A stretch of DNA of 64,000 nt, taken from contig NBBA01000003.1 of assembly GCA_002794785.1 (NCBI GenBank), positions 372,001 to 436,000 of the forward strand. The letters run 5' to 3'. The notes beneath the pieces were generated by a model that did not search any database, was not told the DNA's origin, and saw only the letters and a list, made by a program, of their open reading frames with translations. This document shows positions 1-10,781 of this stretch, one piece after another (position 1 is the stretch's first letter; the number at the start of each line of letters is the position of its first letter). The DNA is from Coniferiporia sulphurascens (lineage: Eukaryota; Basidiomycota; Agaricomycetes; Hymenochaetales; Hymenochaetaceae). The position numbers and the translations under genes are program-made.

Positions 1-1407
1 TAGGCTCCCGAGGAAATCTTTTCATTAGCTCGTTATGTGATGCAAAGGTCTGTTCCTTTATTTCCTAATATTTCGCCGTTTCCTCACACTTATGCTTGCA
101 GTGCCATTTAACCAGAGAATTTGATGCGTGGCGTAAATAAAACCGGGACTTTCCAATTCGCATGCATAGAGTTTCTAATACTAAAAGACCCGACATGCGC
201 ATACATCCGGAAGTACTTATAATATAGTCGGGTAGTTAATTTCCTTTACTATATACTGTAAATAACTCCCTTTATATTTTCCTCGCGGTATCCCCGGAGT
301 CTCTCTGGCCTTTATTCTTTGTAATGCGGTACCACTGTGTTTGCGACAGCTCATGAATCTTATTTCGTTTCGTATATGGATACAAGACTTTAGTACATCA
401 ATACGCCCATATGTGGTACGCGTCTTTCAAGTCGATGATTTTCCTAAACGGGCTCTGCGATCGGGATCGACTCCTCCTCGCTCGCTTCCGAGTTTGTTAC
501 ATTTCTTCCTCAAATATCTTTCTTCGGTACTGCCCACAGAATAGTTCGTCAGTATTAAGGGTATTAAAGAAGACATGCATCTCTTGGCCGTGGCTTGTTC
601 CCGAACGGATTTTTCCCGGTTTAAAAATCCCAAGGAGACGGTGGAGAGACTGGAGACCATCAACTGCGCTTTTACGAGTCGAATCGCGTAGATCTGTGAT
701 GATCTACGCGTTATGCCGATCCTTTTTCTCGCAAAACCAGAGACAAAATAACGTCCGAAAGCTCCGCTATTTTTATCCGCCACAGCTTTTTAAGAACGAA
801 TTTGCCGCATTTCCGAGGCTCGCGGCAGCATGTTCATTCACGCTTCGGAATTCCTAGAGTCTCTCGGACGCGGGTCGTGGTTAACAGCGCCCTAAGGCCG
901 CAGCTATGCAAAATACTACTGTCGAACATGCGTTAGGCGCGTTGGAGACGTGGTAAGCTCCTTCTCCTGCGGAACCCTGGACAAGCGTACATGTCTGAGG
1001 GTTATGAATACTCACTTTCGTGAGTCTGTTTCCGCTTGCAGAATAATATTCGGCCTGGCAAGGGCGCTGCTTGTCCGATACGATGTTGGTTATCGACATG
1101 CTCAATCTACAAAAAATACACAACTATCCGGCCGGAATGACTTCCCTCATGCCGAACGAACCATGCTGTGGTCTTCTGCGGCCGCCCCATCCCACGTTAT
1201 TCGGCAACGCATCTGTACTTAACCATTGCATCTGCTGCGGATGCTCGAAAACATCCCGTGCCGTCACGCCAAGCCATTCTCGTACAGTAATGGCATGATC
1301 AGAAGTCGCGTCTACTTCATTAAATACGCAGGAGGATTAGTACGTGCGACCGCTTTCCCTTCCGTCCTGCTTTCACCTCCCCCGCTCGCTCGCACGATCT
1401 GCTTGTC
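1..1407. other. Left-end stretch with no recognised gene
   Basis: I find no recognisable protein, RNA gene or repeat here. Open frames exist, the longest complete one being about 118 codons on the minus strand (427-783), but none shows a known motif, splice structure or compositional sign of coding. Part of it is probably the promoter and 5' leader of the membrane-protein gene that follows. Confidence 0.5.
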
Positions 1408-2586
1408 ATGAAGGCCACCAGGCCCCGTCGACCCGCGCCTAGCACACGACGGCGCCTCGCCGCAGCGGGAATTGTGGGCTCGACGCGCGTACTGGCACAG
1501 TCGAACTGCGAGCACAACTCAAGGTACGCTGTTTCCTCCCGATTTATTGCCGACACCGTTTTCCCCGACTGACATCTACCACTTTCTTTGTGCATCAGCG
1601 ACAGCAGTGACTCGGACTCGGACTCGGACACAGACTCGGATTCCGATGGGGACGACGGGAAAGGAAGCCAAAGCCAGAGCCGGAGCACTAGTACTCATAC
1701 GCACAGCTCGTGTACTATTAACTCGAGCGCCACGGGACATCCAAGCGTAGCAGGAGGTTCGGGTTCGTCAGGAGGTTCGGGCTCATCAGTAAGTCCAGGT
1801 GCGACAGGAAGTTGGGGCGCGTCGAGTGGTCCCAGCGTGACAGACACTTCAGACGAGCACAACGGACACAATGCGGACTTAATCCATAGCAGCGGCAAGC
1901 TCCATGGGGGTTCCATAGCAGGAGTTGTCATCGGTGTTCGTAAGTAATGCGTCGGCATCCTGCTCGGCTTTTTTTGCTACGAAGTGTGAGTGTGTACCGC
2001 TGCTGAACGATGGCTTTCTTTAGTTATTTTCACCGTTATTGGCCTGCATATTGTATGGTGCTTGCGTCGGCGGTACGCGAGGCGGAAAATTAGCACGGCC
2101 GGCGGCGCACTGTTCGCACGGGCGAGGGGTTTAGAAGACGGGGCGCCCCATCCACCCGCGAAGGAGGCCGGAACAATGCTCCTGGCAAATGAGTCCCCGG
2201 AACGCCGCCCGACACCAGACGGCGTAATGCTTTTGGCGAATGAGCCTACAGGACGTCGTTCGCCAATAGACCTTCAGAGAGCTTCTGATCATCTCCTATC
2301 TCTGGATCCGCCTCTGGTTTCGCCAGTGTATACATCGTCGGAGCAGCTCACTTTACAACGGGGCCATGCCGTTCTGTCCTACGTTCCACCTTCGGAGATG
2401 ACTGCCGCTACGGCCGGGCACGGACGCCGTGCCGGTCTACACGAAGGCATGGTTGTACACCAGAAGGAGCTTGAGACGAACTACCGCAGGATAGAGAGTG
2501 GAGAGATGGAGGACCACTTGGGTGGTGGTATGCCATCGGAAGCTCGGGCGGGCGTGCACGAACCTCCACCAGGTTATGTAGAATGA
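1408..2586 (+). CDS. Mid2-like serine-rich single-pass membrane protein
   Basis: Three exons (1408-1523, 1599-1939, 2024-2586) join in frame to a 339-residue protein. The N-terminus is basic and then weakly hydrophobic, ending LAQSNC, which looks like a signal-peptide cleavage region. Next comes an Asp-Ser repeat run (SDSDSDSDTDSDSD), then a Ser/Gly/Thr-rich stretch with GGSGSS repeats typical of an O-mannosylated stalk. The second intron falls inside the transmembrane helix; splicing gives GVVIGVLIFTVIGLHIVW followed by the basic stop-transfer CLRRRYARRK. The cytosolic tail of about 170 residues has two related segments (MLLANESPERRPTPD and MLLANEPTGRRSP) and ends EPPPGYVE. This layout matches the many Mid2-like or WSC-like membrane proteins of Agaricomycetes, thought to act at the cell wall. 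Function is inferred from architecture only. The arginine inside the putative signal core is unusual, so the start may lie elsewhere. Confidence 0.65.
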
Positions 2587-2772
2587 GCCTTCCATTCTCC
2601 TTTTTTTGGTCCTTTCCCCTTTCGACGGACAGTTTCCAGCAGTATGCAGACACACGTGCTATTCAGTCTGGATAATTGGTACATTGGTTTCATCCACGAA
2701 CTATTGGGACTTTAAGACACATTCCTTTTTGTGACGGGAGAAAGCACGTAGTGAGAAAGGATAGAGCAGGCA

Positions 2773-4869
2773 TTAGGAGGCAAGAGCTTTGTTGATTTTC
2801 CAGACAAGATAACCGACCAGAGGATTAGCAGTTTTAACTTTAGAAGTACCACCAGAATAGTTGCAGAATTCGTCAGTTTTATCAGGTTTATAATCAGAAT
2901 CACAGAACATTTGTGTTGAAGGTAGAGATGATAGAACCTCGATTTCTGCCTTGCGGCGAATGTGGAGCATCTGCATGAGCTCACGCCTAGGAGTAAATAA
3001 GTATAAGTGAGTAAGACCGGCGAGTCAAAGTTCGATTCTCTAGTGCATTACACAGCTTACTTCCATGGTGTCGGGAGCTTCAAGTTGGACCGAAGCATGG
3101 ACACTGCCTTGCGTGATTCAGGCTATTTAGAAGGAGGATCAAACGGAAGTTAGTCTACCGGGCCCGCACCTTTCGTTGGTCATGGATCGTGGTCGGTAAA
3201 AGTGCATCCCTGGCCACTCCCAGGCTGAGAAACTTCAGCGCCTCTTCTGGGACGTAATTACGAAAGGGCATATACCTCAATGCCTCCGAAGCAGAGACAC
3301 CGATCCATTCGATTCTTTCCGCCGCCAGGCTCTCGCTCTCGTGGCGCATACTGATACTCCCGTATTTGTAAACGGAAACGATATCAATGCCGTATGAATC
3401 GGCGTCCACGAGAATGAGTATACGCGTTCTGCAAAGGAAAAGCCAAGGCCATTAAAAGTGATTAACGGTTACAAGCATACTGGGAAAATATGGCATACGT
3501 CTCTGGCATATTATCCGAGAGTGATTTGACTAGTTGTCTGGTCGCTAAATCCGGATAGCCTTTGCCCTTTGTTTTCATTTTCAATAACGGCACAAGCGAC
3601 GAAAATGGTTCCTGACAGTGATAAGGAGTCCAGGTCCAAGAATGGACGGATGGGATGTCAAGCCGGCAGAACGGAGAGTTTGAAAAACGGCCTAAAAAGA
3701 GACTGCTGAGATGCGAGCAAGCTATCAATGATGATAAAGCCAACATCTTTTTCAACGATCAAAATCCAGGCAATATCATCGTTGATCTCGAACTCCGCCA
3801 CATCCTGCGCGGGTGGTATGAGGGATGACTGCGGTTCGGAGCAAGTCAGTTTCATGTCTGTCAGATACAATTGCACTCATTCGCTTTACTTCGGTGTCAT
3901 GACCAACAAGCGTGATGCCATTATAAAGATGAATGGTAAGGGCCGAGCCACAATATAATCCTTTCGACGAGGCTCGCTAATTTGGTTAGGCTTCAGTTTA
4001 AAGGAATGGGAGTATGGACGCACGATATTGAGATCAGATCGGTTTAGCGAGAATGTCGCTGCTAAGTCATCTACGAGCTGCGTAAAAGGATTGAGTCACA
4101 TAGTTCACCGACGCGAATTAAACACTTCACGGTATCGACCATCCCTTGCCCTTTGAAAAGAGACACGTCTCTGTAGAATAAGTCCCTGGACAATCTAATC
4201 GTTCAGTAGCTGCGGCTTCCTCCAGACTGGTCCTCGCCTTTTTGTTATCGGCGATTGACTGATGAGTGCGCCGTGGGCTTCGCTCACGACTCTGAGTAGT
4301 TGAGCTGCATACAGGGTCAGGGCATTTTCGGACTGCTTGAAGATGCTAACCGGGAGTTTTTGCACTGGGTCCTTTTGCTTTCCGTGGAAACTGAACCAGA
4401 CGCGTTCTTGCGACACTAGTTCAAATGGAAAAAATAATGATTTGCACGGGGTAACATTTCGCAGAACCCACGCATCGTCTGCCGTTGGTTTGCCTCTGTT
4501 CGCGAGTTCCAGAGTGATTCTCCTTTTTTCGGTCGTCGATACAGTCTGCGACTCGGTTGGACTTTTAGGCTCTCGGCGAATTGAATTTGTTAGTTGTGAA
4601 AGAAAAGATAAAGCGAGGTTTTCTAGATGTGAAATGGCTTCATCCCTGTGCAAAACGTCAGGAATCACGGTAATGGCTGTTCAAGTGTGATGGTTGTGAA
4701 CGCACGTTCTGGGATGATTGTCAGCTTCATCGTCGCTATATATGTCATTTTCGCAGTCCTTCGTGATGGCGTCCTCGCTGCCCTCGAACCCCGCACTACA
4801 TAGGTCTGCGACTATAGTGTCGCTTGAGTTGTCATTTTCAAAGTCACCAGGTATAGTCATAGAAGGCAT
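2773..4869 (-). CDS. spo11: Meiotic DNA double-strand-break transesterase Spo11
   Basis: Spo11 is the topoisomerase VI A-type protein that starts meiotic recombination by attacking DNA with a tyrosine. I rebuilt about ten exons in frame from the ATG at 4867-4869. Visible landmarks in order: an acidic N-terminus; the winged-helix segment TKR/DLFYRDVSLFKGQ, whose Tyr (codon near 4173-4175) matches the catalytic tyrosine; LVDDLAATFSLNR; RASSKGLYCGS; the Toprim glutamate in WILIVEKD followed by AVFQTLRSAG; GKGYPDLATRQLVK; the metal-binding DxD in LVDADSYGIDIVSVYKYGS; and the C-terminal DQRKAVSMLRSNLKLPTPW and KRELMQMLHIRRKAEIEVL. All active-site residues are present. Introns are 35 to about 95 bases; one appears to be GC..AG (4186-4237) and one only about 35 bases. 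The gene reads as intact. It is divergent from the GTPBP1-like gene with 289 bases between the start codons. Expression is expected in meiotic basidia, by family knowledge. Confidence 0.93.
4186..4237 (-). other. Probable GC..AG intron next to the Spo11 catalytic tyrosine
   Basis: On the minus strand the reading frame ...T-K-R is cut after AAAAAG by GCGAGG and resumes after TGTCCAG at GGACTTATTCTAC. Removing these 52 bases gives TKRDLFYRDV, the conserved Spo11 block. The GT..AG alternatives I tried break the frame or remove the conserved residues. Confidence 0.6.
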
Positions 4870-5158
4870 TTGATGAAGCTTATGTAGGAGCTGCGCATAT
4901 ATGAGTGATTATATGCCTAACCAGCTTGTTCGCGCGGAGAGTGCTGAGCTATCTCGTTATATGCGCGTCGACGCAAGGTGAGATGGTTAAGAAAAGGATT
5001 TGAAGTTGTGTTCAAGCGAGTCACCCCAATCGGTCACAGCCACGCGGGCAAGTCACAGCGAGTCACTCTATTGCGGGGTTAATAAATGCGCCTACAGCCG
5101 GCCTGCGTTCCTACCGCAGACTTCCCCATTACGCGGACCGAGTCGGTTTTTCGCAAGT
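4870..5158. promoter_or_regulatory. Divergent promoter region between spo11 and the GTPBP1-like gene
   Basis: These 289 bases separate two start codons that point away from each other, so both promoters and 5' leaders must lie here or overlap the genes. No clear TATA box or known fungal operator stands out by eye. Confidence 0.5.
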
Positions 5159-7766
5159 ATGGCGACAAGCTTGCGCAGCTTCCAAAACGAAATCGAGGAA
5201 ATTCATTCCAAAGAGGTCGCCAAGCAGCGCGCACAGGGCCACGCAGAACTAGAGAAGGAGAACAAGAATCCGGACGTTAGCCTCATTAATTCAGCCAATA
5301 TTAATGTTCAGGCTGGAAAACGACCGGCAGTGAATGATGAACACGATGATGAAGTGCAGCTGGAGGTAAGTCATGCAAATTGTCTAGTAATTGATACTCC
5401 CGCTGATTAGTGCCCCAGACATTGCTGCTATCGGGCACCGACGCCAACCATGAGCGTGCTCGGGACATTCTCGCTGGACTTTTAACAAGCCACAGAGGCG
5501 AATATATCTTGCGTTTCGGAGCTCTTCCGCCCCATTCATTACTATTCTCTGGAAACGCCTCGACAAGCGCAGATGGGTGGTTAGGGACGCCAAGGACTGA
5601 GAACGAACTGCAGCAGCTGTGTGGCGAGGTCTCGAGACTAGTGGAGGAAGTTGGGGGAAAGGCAATTATTTTTTCTTGGATTATCCGCCCTTTCTGACTC
5701 GTTCAGCACAGGTTTCCACGCTGTATCCGTACACTGGCGGACAATTACGGACCGCGTTATTATTAAGGTTACCGCCGCCCAGTGTTGCTCTGCTAGCAGA
5801 AGTGCGTTGTGCCGTCGTCGGGAATGTTGACAGCGGGAAGTCAACAACACTAGGAGTTCTAACCCGTGGTGAGTACTCTTAAGTGTAGTTCTTGATTAGA
5901 CTCTCAGTCCTTAAAAAGGCGGTCTGGACGATGGGAGGGGACGGGCCCGGGTTGGATTATTTCGACATAAGCACGAAATAGAGACTGGAAGGACGTCCAG
6001 TGTCGGCATGGAGGTGAGCATAACTTCGCGCTTGTAGATAATGGAGAAATTAGCGGAAGCGGACACATGTACCATATCAGAAGGGTGCCGAGCAACTCAC
6101 ATTTATAATCTATCTCTATAGATATTAGGATTTGCGCCCTCTGGCGAACCTATTCTCCCCGAGACGTCAGGGTCCACGGATCACGAAGTAATTCGAAGGG
6201 AGAAGCTGGGTTGGGATGAAATCACAATCCAAGCAGCTAAGGTGGTATCCTTCATCGGTATGTTCCTTCTGTAGCTTTACTATTTACTGTCAATGAACTG
6301 TCAGCACAGATCTAGCGGGACACGAGAAGTACTTGAAGACCACCCTTTATGGACTCACATCCGGTTCACCTTCCTGCGTGATGCTCATGGTCGGTGCCAA
6401 CGCTGGCCTCATTGGCATGTCCAAGGAACATTTGGCAATATCCCTAGCATTGAACGTACCGGTTGTGGTCTGCATTACCAAGGTAAAATTCTGTGTTCCC
6501 TAAGTTACAGCTCGCTAATCACCACGGATAGATTGACATGACTCCTCCAAAAGTCCTCGCCCAGACAATTGAGCAAGCGGTGAAGATTCTTAAGAGCCCG
6601 GGATGCCGAAAGACACCCGTTTTTGTGAAATCTATCGAATCCGCTGTTGAAGTTTCGCAGGTCTTTGCCACCGAACGGTATAATTACTTGTTAAATACAC
6701 AATTTTATTATTAAACTTTTTTTTAAAGGTTATGCCCCATTTTCCAAGTTTCCAATGTCTCTGGGGAAGGACTCGATCTTGTCCGCACATTCTTGAACTT
6801 ATTGCCGTCTAGCGAAGGTGATAGCAATAAGTTCGCTTCTGATCAGCCACTGGAGGTAAGCTTTGGGGGAAGTACTAGTTTATCGTTGTTGACTCTTTTG
6901 AAGTATTCTATCACCGAAGTCTGGTCCGTTCCGTACGTAGGGACAGTTGTCAACGGCATCCTGAACGCAGGTCATGTGAAAGTCGGCGATGCTATTTATC
7001 TTGGCCCGGACTCGATTGGTGGCTGGCACCCGACGGTTATCAAGAGCATCCAAAGAAAGCGGTACGCGTTCCCGGAAGAACCAATTTCCATAGCTTATGA
7101 GGTACTCCAGGGCACCTGTTACAACTGCCGATGCGGGTCAGTGTGTATCTTTTGCTTTGAAGCGGACACGCCGTGCAGCTGTACGGAAGGGTATGGTTAT
7201 TGTTGCTAGAACTGAGACTCCGCCTCGAGGTAATTCTTTCCATCAACTTCGAGGTTAATAACTGAAGAAAGTGGTTTTAGCTATTCGTCGATTTATGGGC
7301 CAGGTATTAATTCTATAGTAAGTTGAACTCCGAGTTTCTCTGTTTGTATTGACTAAGCGCCTTCAAGCCACAATACTACATTACAGAAAGGCTACCAGGT
7401 CCGTCCCCTTTCTCTTTTGAAGAACGTCTTATCTAATTCGCCGTGATTGCGAAGGCTATGTTACATTGCGGTGTAAATAATTTTACGGGACGAAGCCTTC
7501 TAATTACTAACCTTTTTGGCAGGCTGTTCGCCAGACTGTGAAGATAGTCGGTATGGACAACCCCCAGGGTGTACTGCGGACGGGGGATCGTGCTTCAGTC
7601 GAATTCGAGTTTATTTCCCAGCCCGAGTTTATCAAAGAAGGCATGAAGCTTCTTTTCCGCGAAGGAAAGACAAAGGTAAATGAACTTGGTTTAGCCGTCC
7701 GATTCTGGCCTTCTGACAAACTTCTATCGTACGAAGGGTCTGGGTGTCATTACCAAGCTGTTATAG
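5159..7766 (+). CDS. GTPBP1/GTPBP2-like translational GTPase
   Basis: This is a member of the GTPBP1 branch of EF-Tu-like GTPases, which deliver tRNA or act in ribosome rescue and mRNA decay in animals. From ATG 5159 the N-terminal region is polar and acidic ([17 protein letters not shown]). The G domain then shows P-loop GNVDSGKST (about 5822), switch I region [21 protein letters not shown] as the DxxG motif, and TKID as the NKxD-type motif split by an intron before IDM. Domain II begins [21 protein letters not shown], and domain III includes [16 protein letters not shown], where the terminal intron ends at GGTCTGGGTGTC just before the TAG at 7764-7766. About ten short introns join in frame without internal stops. 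Budding yeast lacks a close ortholog, so the fungal role is inferred from the family. No key nucleotide-binding residue appears lost. Confidence 0.9.
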
Positions 7767-8159
7767 TATCGCGACTTTCCTAACTTTTAGATACTGCGCT
7801 TCCTATTTTATCAAACGTTACACATGTAGGTATTAGTAATGTTGTATGCTTAAATTGTAATTTGCGTGTACATGTTCGGCGTCCAGTCGGGGAAATGCCG
7901 CAAGACCGAATCGATTGCTACCAGTCGAAGTCCGAATTTGGTGGAGGGATGGAGCATGAAATTGTGTTCACAGATGGAAGAGAATTCTAGGGTGAGTCTG
8001 TCTTGGGAGCGGGTTCAGAATACAGACAGTATCGGCTTACTTAATCACGCTGCCGTTTGTGGGGCCGGGAAGTTGCGGAACAAGCGTGACAGCATTCCGA
8101 ATGAATAAATATCCGATCGGCCTATGACGAAAGTCACACTGATCTCATGACTATTCACC
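7767..8159. other. Intergenic region before the chitinase gene
   Basis: 393 bases with no gene recognised. They must hold the 3' end of the GTPase transcript and the promoter of the chitinase gene. A short open frame at 7866-8108 has no recognisable content. Confidence 0.5.
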
Positions 8160-9947
8160 ATGTCCGGTCGAGCTGAATACGAGCTCGTCCCTTCCACAGA
8201 AGACCTCAACGCACCTGCGCGGGCTAGAAAAGACCCAAAGCCACCGCAGCGCTCTAGGCGCTCCAAACTTATCATCCTAGCCTTGGTCGTGGTCCTCCTC
8301 CTTACTGCACTCTACAGATTCTGGTTTAGAGATCCAGACTCAGACTCAGATTCGAGCGATCATCTTCCCCAACAGGACGACGTAGAGAAAGGTGCCGGGA
8401 GCACGGTCGTATCAACACCGCTAGCACAACCCACTCAGGCTCCCACGAAAGGAGAAGACGGCGAGATGCCCTCGGGGAAGTATAGCGTTGGATAGTGAGT
8501 ATCCTCAGTGCTGGATGTTACGTTAAATTAATATGATTTTCTCCTTCAGCTTTGTGAACTGGTAAGTGGCATCGGACCTCTGTGTGATTTTGGTTTTTCA
8601 GTAAATTATAGGGGTATATACGGACGAAAGTTCCCTCCTCAAAAGATTCCCGCCAATGATTTAACGTATGTCCAGTCTCCTGGTTTGGTATGGGGCACAA
8701 GCTAACGTTACAATGTAGACACATTCTTTATGCATTTGCCGACGTACGAGCGGATTCCGGCGTCGTACATCTGACCGACGTCTGGTCAGACAAAGACATT
8801 CATTACCTAGGCGATTCATGGGACGAGACTGGAAAGAACCTCTATGGAAACTTCAAGGCGCTTTACAAATTGAAGCAACAGAACAGGCATCTCAAAACAC
8901 TACTATCCATAGGCGGGTGGACGTACTCTCCTCATTTCCATCCAATCGTCGTTTCGGCACCAAGTCGCAAGAACTTCGTCCTTACAGCCATTCAGCTTAT
9001 GGAGGATCTTGGGCTGGACGGGCTGGACATTGACTACGAGTACCCAAGCAATGCATACCAGGCGCGGGGATACCTCACACTTCTTCAAGAGTTGAGGGAA
9101 GGTCTGGACTTGCATGCTCAAACTAAGGGGGTAGACTACAAGTTCCTATTAACAGTTAGTGACGTGGAGTTTTCCGACTATTTGTGCAGCTTGCGCTAAT
9201 ACCAGGTTATATTTCGTTAGATTGCGGCTCCTTGCGGACCTGATAACTACAAGAAGCTCCATGTAGGCGATATGGATCAATACCTTGATTTTTGGAATTT
9301 GATGGCCTATGATTACTGCACGTCGGCTTCGCTAAATGTACCTTCACAATCTGACTTGTATATTTTGTTCTGTAGCCGGATCTTGGGATAGTATTGCGAA
9401 TCATCAAGCTAACGTGTACGGTGGGCCAATCAGCACAAACGAGACGGTCCAGTGGTATATATCACAAGGAGTGCCTCGCCACAAGCTCATTATAGGAATC
9501 CCACTGTACGGACGCAGCTTCATGAACACCGATGGACCGGGGACGCCGTTTTCGGGCATCGGCCCAGGGTCCTGGGAGGCTGGCGTGTACGACTATCGTG
9601 CGCTACCATTGCCAGGCTCATTTGGGATGCGCGATGACAAGGCGCTCGCGAGCTGGTCGTATGACTATCAGAAACATGAGATGGTCAGTTATGACTCTGA
9701 GGAGGTAGGGAAGTGGAAGGGCGAGTGGATTAAGGAGGAGGGTCTCGGCGGAAGCATGTTCTGGGAGCTGAGTGGCGACAAAGGAAGTGACAGAGATGGG
9801 ATGGAGGGTGGGGAGGGGAGGGAGCCGCAACCCGGGAAAAGTCTGGTGAAGATTGTGAAGGAAGCAATGGGTGAACTGGACCAGAAACCGAACTGGTTGC
9901 GCTATGAATCCAGCCAATTCGAAAACATGAGGAATGGGATGCCTTAA
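8160..9947 (+). CDS. Membrane-anchored GH18 chitinase
   Basis: The enzyme hydrolyses beta-1,4 GlcNAc links in chitin by substrate-assisted catalysis. Residues 1-40 are cytosolic and basic, followed by a single hydrophobic anchor ([19 protein letters not shown]) and then an acidic Ser/Asp and Thr/Pro linker, so it is a type II membrane or secreted-side enzyme. The (beta/alpha)8 domain begins [16 protein letters not shown], continues [21 protein letters not shown], and the catalytic [10 protein letters not shown] (DxxDxDxE, Glu as acid), then [16 protein letters not shown] and [12 protein letters not shown]. No chitin-binding domain follows; the C-terminus is [15 protein letters not shown] plus a short tail. 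Introns interrupt the N-terminal part of the barrel, including a 12-base exon at 8550-8561. Length is about 500 residues, normal for fungal group A chitinases. Likely role is cell-wall remodelling; the membrane anchor makes scavenging of foreign chitin less likely. Function confident, role inferred. Confidence 0.93.
8550..8561 (+). other. 12-base micro-exon of the chitinase gene
   Basis: The bases CTTTGTGAACTG lie between an acceptor CTTCAG and a donor GTAAGT. Joined to the flanking exons (…GGATA and GGGTATATAC) they encode Y-F-V-N-W-G, the conserved first beta strand of GH18, in frame. Confidence 0.8.
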
Positions 9948-10389
9948 GGGTTCCGTGCGTAGTTTAAAATAATAATACTAATTCTAATGGCAAAGTCATG
10001 TTCTGCGGATGCGGTAAATGTGATCAGAGCCTCTTACAGCTTGGAGGTTTGTGTACACAGCCCTCCCAACGACTTTCCTATGTTATGCTAGTACTAGGAG
10101 CTAATATAAGACAAAATCCGTGCCAGGAACGCGGGTCCCGCTCAGCGGCCATCAGCTTGAAGGTTGTGCCTCCGTGTTTTTATCCTAAGGAGGCGTTTGG
10201 TGCCGTAAGCCGGTTACTCTGACGGTCTTTAGTGGGAGTCTCTTCTTGCAGTCTCTATAATAATGGGAAGTTTTGAGCACGAATGCTTAGAGCTACAAGT
10301 TTACTGTTAGATAGCATCGTGATTTTGTTGGTGATTTCCGTATTCTATCTGCCTTCATTATTTATGCCTTGGCGGCCTGTTTTGCAAAA
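9948..10389. other. 3' region of chitinase and upstream of tRNA-Gly
   Basis: No protein gene is recognised in these 442 bases. They contain the chitinase 3' end and the upstream flank of the tRNA gene. Confidence 0.5.
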
Positions 10390-10460
10390 GCATTAATGGG
10401 GTAGTGGTAACCTGGGTCGTTGCCATCGACCCGCTGGGGGTTCGATTCCCCCTTAATGCA
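10390..10460 (+). tRNA. tRNA-Gly (anticodon GCC)
   Basis: A 71-base cloverleaf. Acceptor stem GCATTAA (10390-10396) pairs with TTAATGC (10453-10459), discriminator A at 10460. The D arm contains GGGGTAGTGGTAA (A box). Anticodon stem GGTCG/CGACC encloses loop TTGCCAT, giving anticodon GCC for glycine. The T arm is GGGGG TTCGATT CCCCC (B box). No intron. CCA is not encoded, as expected in a eukaryote, and a T run follows within about 10 bases (CGCTTTTT), a Pol III terminator. Confidence 0.96.
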
Positions 10461-10465
10461 CTCGC

Positions 10466-10472
10466 TTTTTCA
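10466..10472 (+). terminator. Pol III terminator of tRNA-Gly
   Basis: A run of five T residues a few bases after the tRNA 3' end, the usual RNA polymerase III stop signal. Confidence 0.7.
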
Positions 10473-10781
10473 TGTGTTAATTGTCAACGTTTTTATTTCC
10501 CTTTTGGGAATTAATGTCCTGTTTCTCGGTGATCACGTAACGGCGTGAAGTTTTGGGCGACGCCTGAAGTAGCACTGGCCTGTGTAGTTTGTACTTGTAC
10601 CGGGTTTTGTGCTTCCTCTCTGTCCTTCAGACGCTGCGAGCTCACCTTCGGGCTGGGAATTGCGTAAATTAGTTGCCACTTAGCTGCAGACAATATCTCG
10701 CCTCAGGAAACCATCTCTAGTAGACTGGCAGTAGAAGATATTTGTACACTCGGTGGCTTGTACGCTCATCAGGCTGTAGCG
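10473..10781. other. Upstream region of the EF-3-like gene
   Basis: 309 bases between the tRNA terminator and the EF-3-like start codon. No gene or clear motif seen; the EF-3-like promoter is expected here. Confidence 0.45.

Noticed and set aside
3015..3045. AGTTCGATTCT, resembling a tRNA B box
   Set aside because: No paired acceptor or anticodon stem around it; it lies in a Spo11 intron.
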